The translations under genes and the position numbers were made by a program. Of a stretch of 64,000 nucleotides of DNA, positions 63,613-64,000 are shown piece after piece. This stretch comes from Strongylocentrotus purpuratus. Taxonomy: Eukaryota > Echinodermata > Echinoidea > Camarodonta > Strongylocentrotidae. The stretch is taken from contig NW_022145607.1 of assembly GCF_000002235.5 (NCBI RefSeq), forward strand, positions 1,758,001-1,822,000, read 5' to 3'. Below the pieces are notes generated by a model. The model had not been told where the DNA came from, did no database searches, and saw nothing but the letters and a program-made list of their open reading frames with translations. Numbering within the stretch: the stretch's first letter is position 1; each line of letters begins with the position of its first letter.

Positions 63613-64000
63613 ATGAGGATTTTTTTTAATTTTTTAATTTTGTATATATATATTTATTTTTTGGGGGGGGTCTTTAGTAAAGATTAACTTTACTTTTATA
63701 CCTCCGGCCCATATTACAGCAGGAAGCATTAAGGTTAATTGTTCAATTTTTCTTTGAAAAAATACATCAGTACAACAAAATTTAATCAAATTTGGCAGGG
63801 ATTATTCATGAGAAGTGATAGGTTGTTGAGGTACCTTGCCCCTCAACGGAACCCCCGAAAATGTCCATACATGTATATAGCAATTTCTTTACTTTGACTC
63901 TAAAACTTAATGCTGGCACTCAATAAAATTTGACATTTTGAGAGGGGATCTGAATTTGTTTGTATTGATTACCTTGCCCCTCATGAGGACTCGGGGGCAG
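63613..64000. other. No gene seen
   Basis: T/A-rich tract with a (TA)n patch and a G run at 63,662-63,670. 'accttgcccctcaacgga' and 'accttgcccctcatgagg' at 63,833 and 63,971 form a short direct repeat at the window edge. Confidence 0.35.

Overview
This is a eukaryotic, intron-bearing and AT-rich stretch of an animal genome. It is packed with mobile elements and holds almost no intact host gene. The best clue to the host is a set of + strand leucine-rich-repeat exons at 8.8-11.4 kb. Their 56-codon repeat exons and C-terminal exon resemble the expanded NLR/LRR families of sea urchins. Together with the LINE, SINE and DIRS content this suggests an echinoid, but that is inference from remembered family features, not a database match.

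Layout. 0.1-2.4 kb: broken LINE (-) whose reverse-transcriptase core is replaced by a homopolymer-rich insert. 2.9-7.9 kb: long CR1/L2-group LINE (-) with an esterase-like ORF1, endonuclease and RT, split by an RTE-clade LINE. 8.8-12.0 kb: LRR exons, one frameshifted, with a TTAA-flanked MITE in a duplicated intron. 12-19 kb: mostly non-coding, with two tRNA-derived SINEs and microsatellites. 19-22 kb: first copy of a composite dispersed repeat (here family R), carrying a LINE fragment. 23.7-24.8 kb: polypyrimidine repeat element. 25.2-29 kb: a second dispersed repeat (family S) holding a CACTA-like MITE and a LINE tail, then several LINE fragments. 30-31.5 kb: family R plus a minisatellite, and a perfect inverted repeat around a mariner-like MITE. 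31.5-33.4 kb: LINE (+) ending in a zinc finger. 33.5-36.5 kb: nearly complete LINE (-). 37-43.8 kb: duplicated blocks of polypyrimidine element, minisatellite and family R, with nested insertions. 44.1-51.7 kb: DIRS-type tyrosine-recombinase retrotransposon (-), itself interrupted by a 2.2 kb palindromic element. 51.7-52.9 kb: the rest of that family R copy, with one more LINE fragment. 53.4 kb: first exon of a THAP-domain protein downstream of a YY1-like site. 56.6 kb: possible piggyBac-like N terminus. 57.8-60 kb: tandem array of about 0.6 kb units. 61-64 kb: tRNA-like sequence, hairpin MITEs, a 26-bp minisatellite, a LINE fragment and an empty-site copy of family S.

How the parts relate: the coding sequences do not form an operon or pathway. 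They record successive insertions. Related repeat copies inside the window act as empty sites for one another, which lets several insertions be bounded to a few bases without outside data. I see no convincing new cellular system. The most unusual structures are the perfect 129-bp inverted repeat around a MITE, the DIRS element carrying a 2.2 kb palindrome, and the minisatellite shared by four loci.
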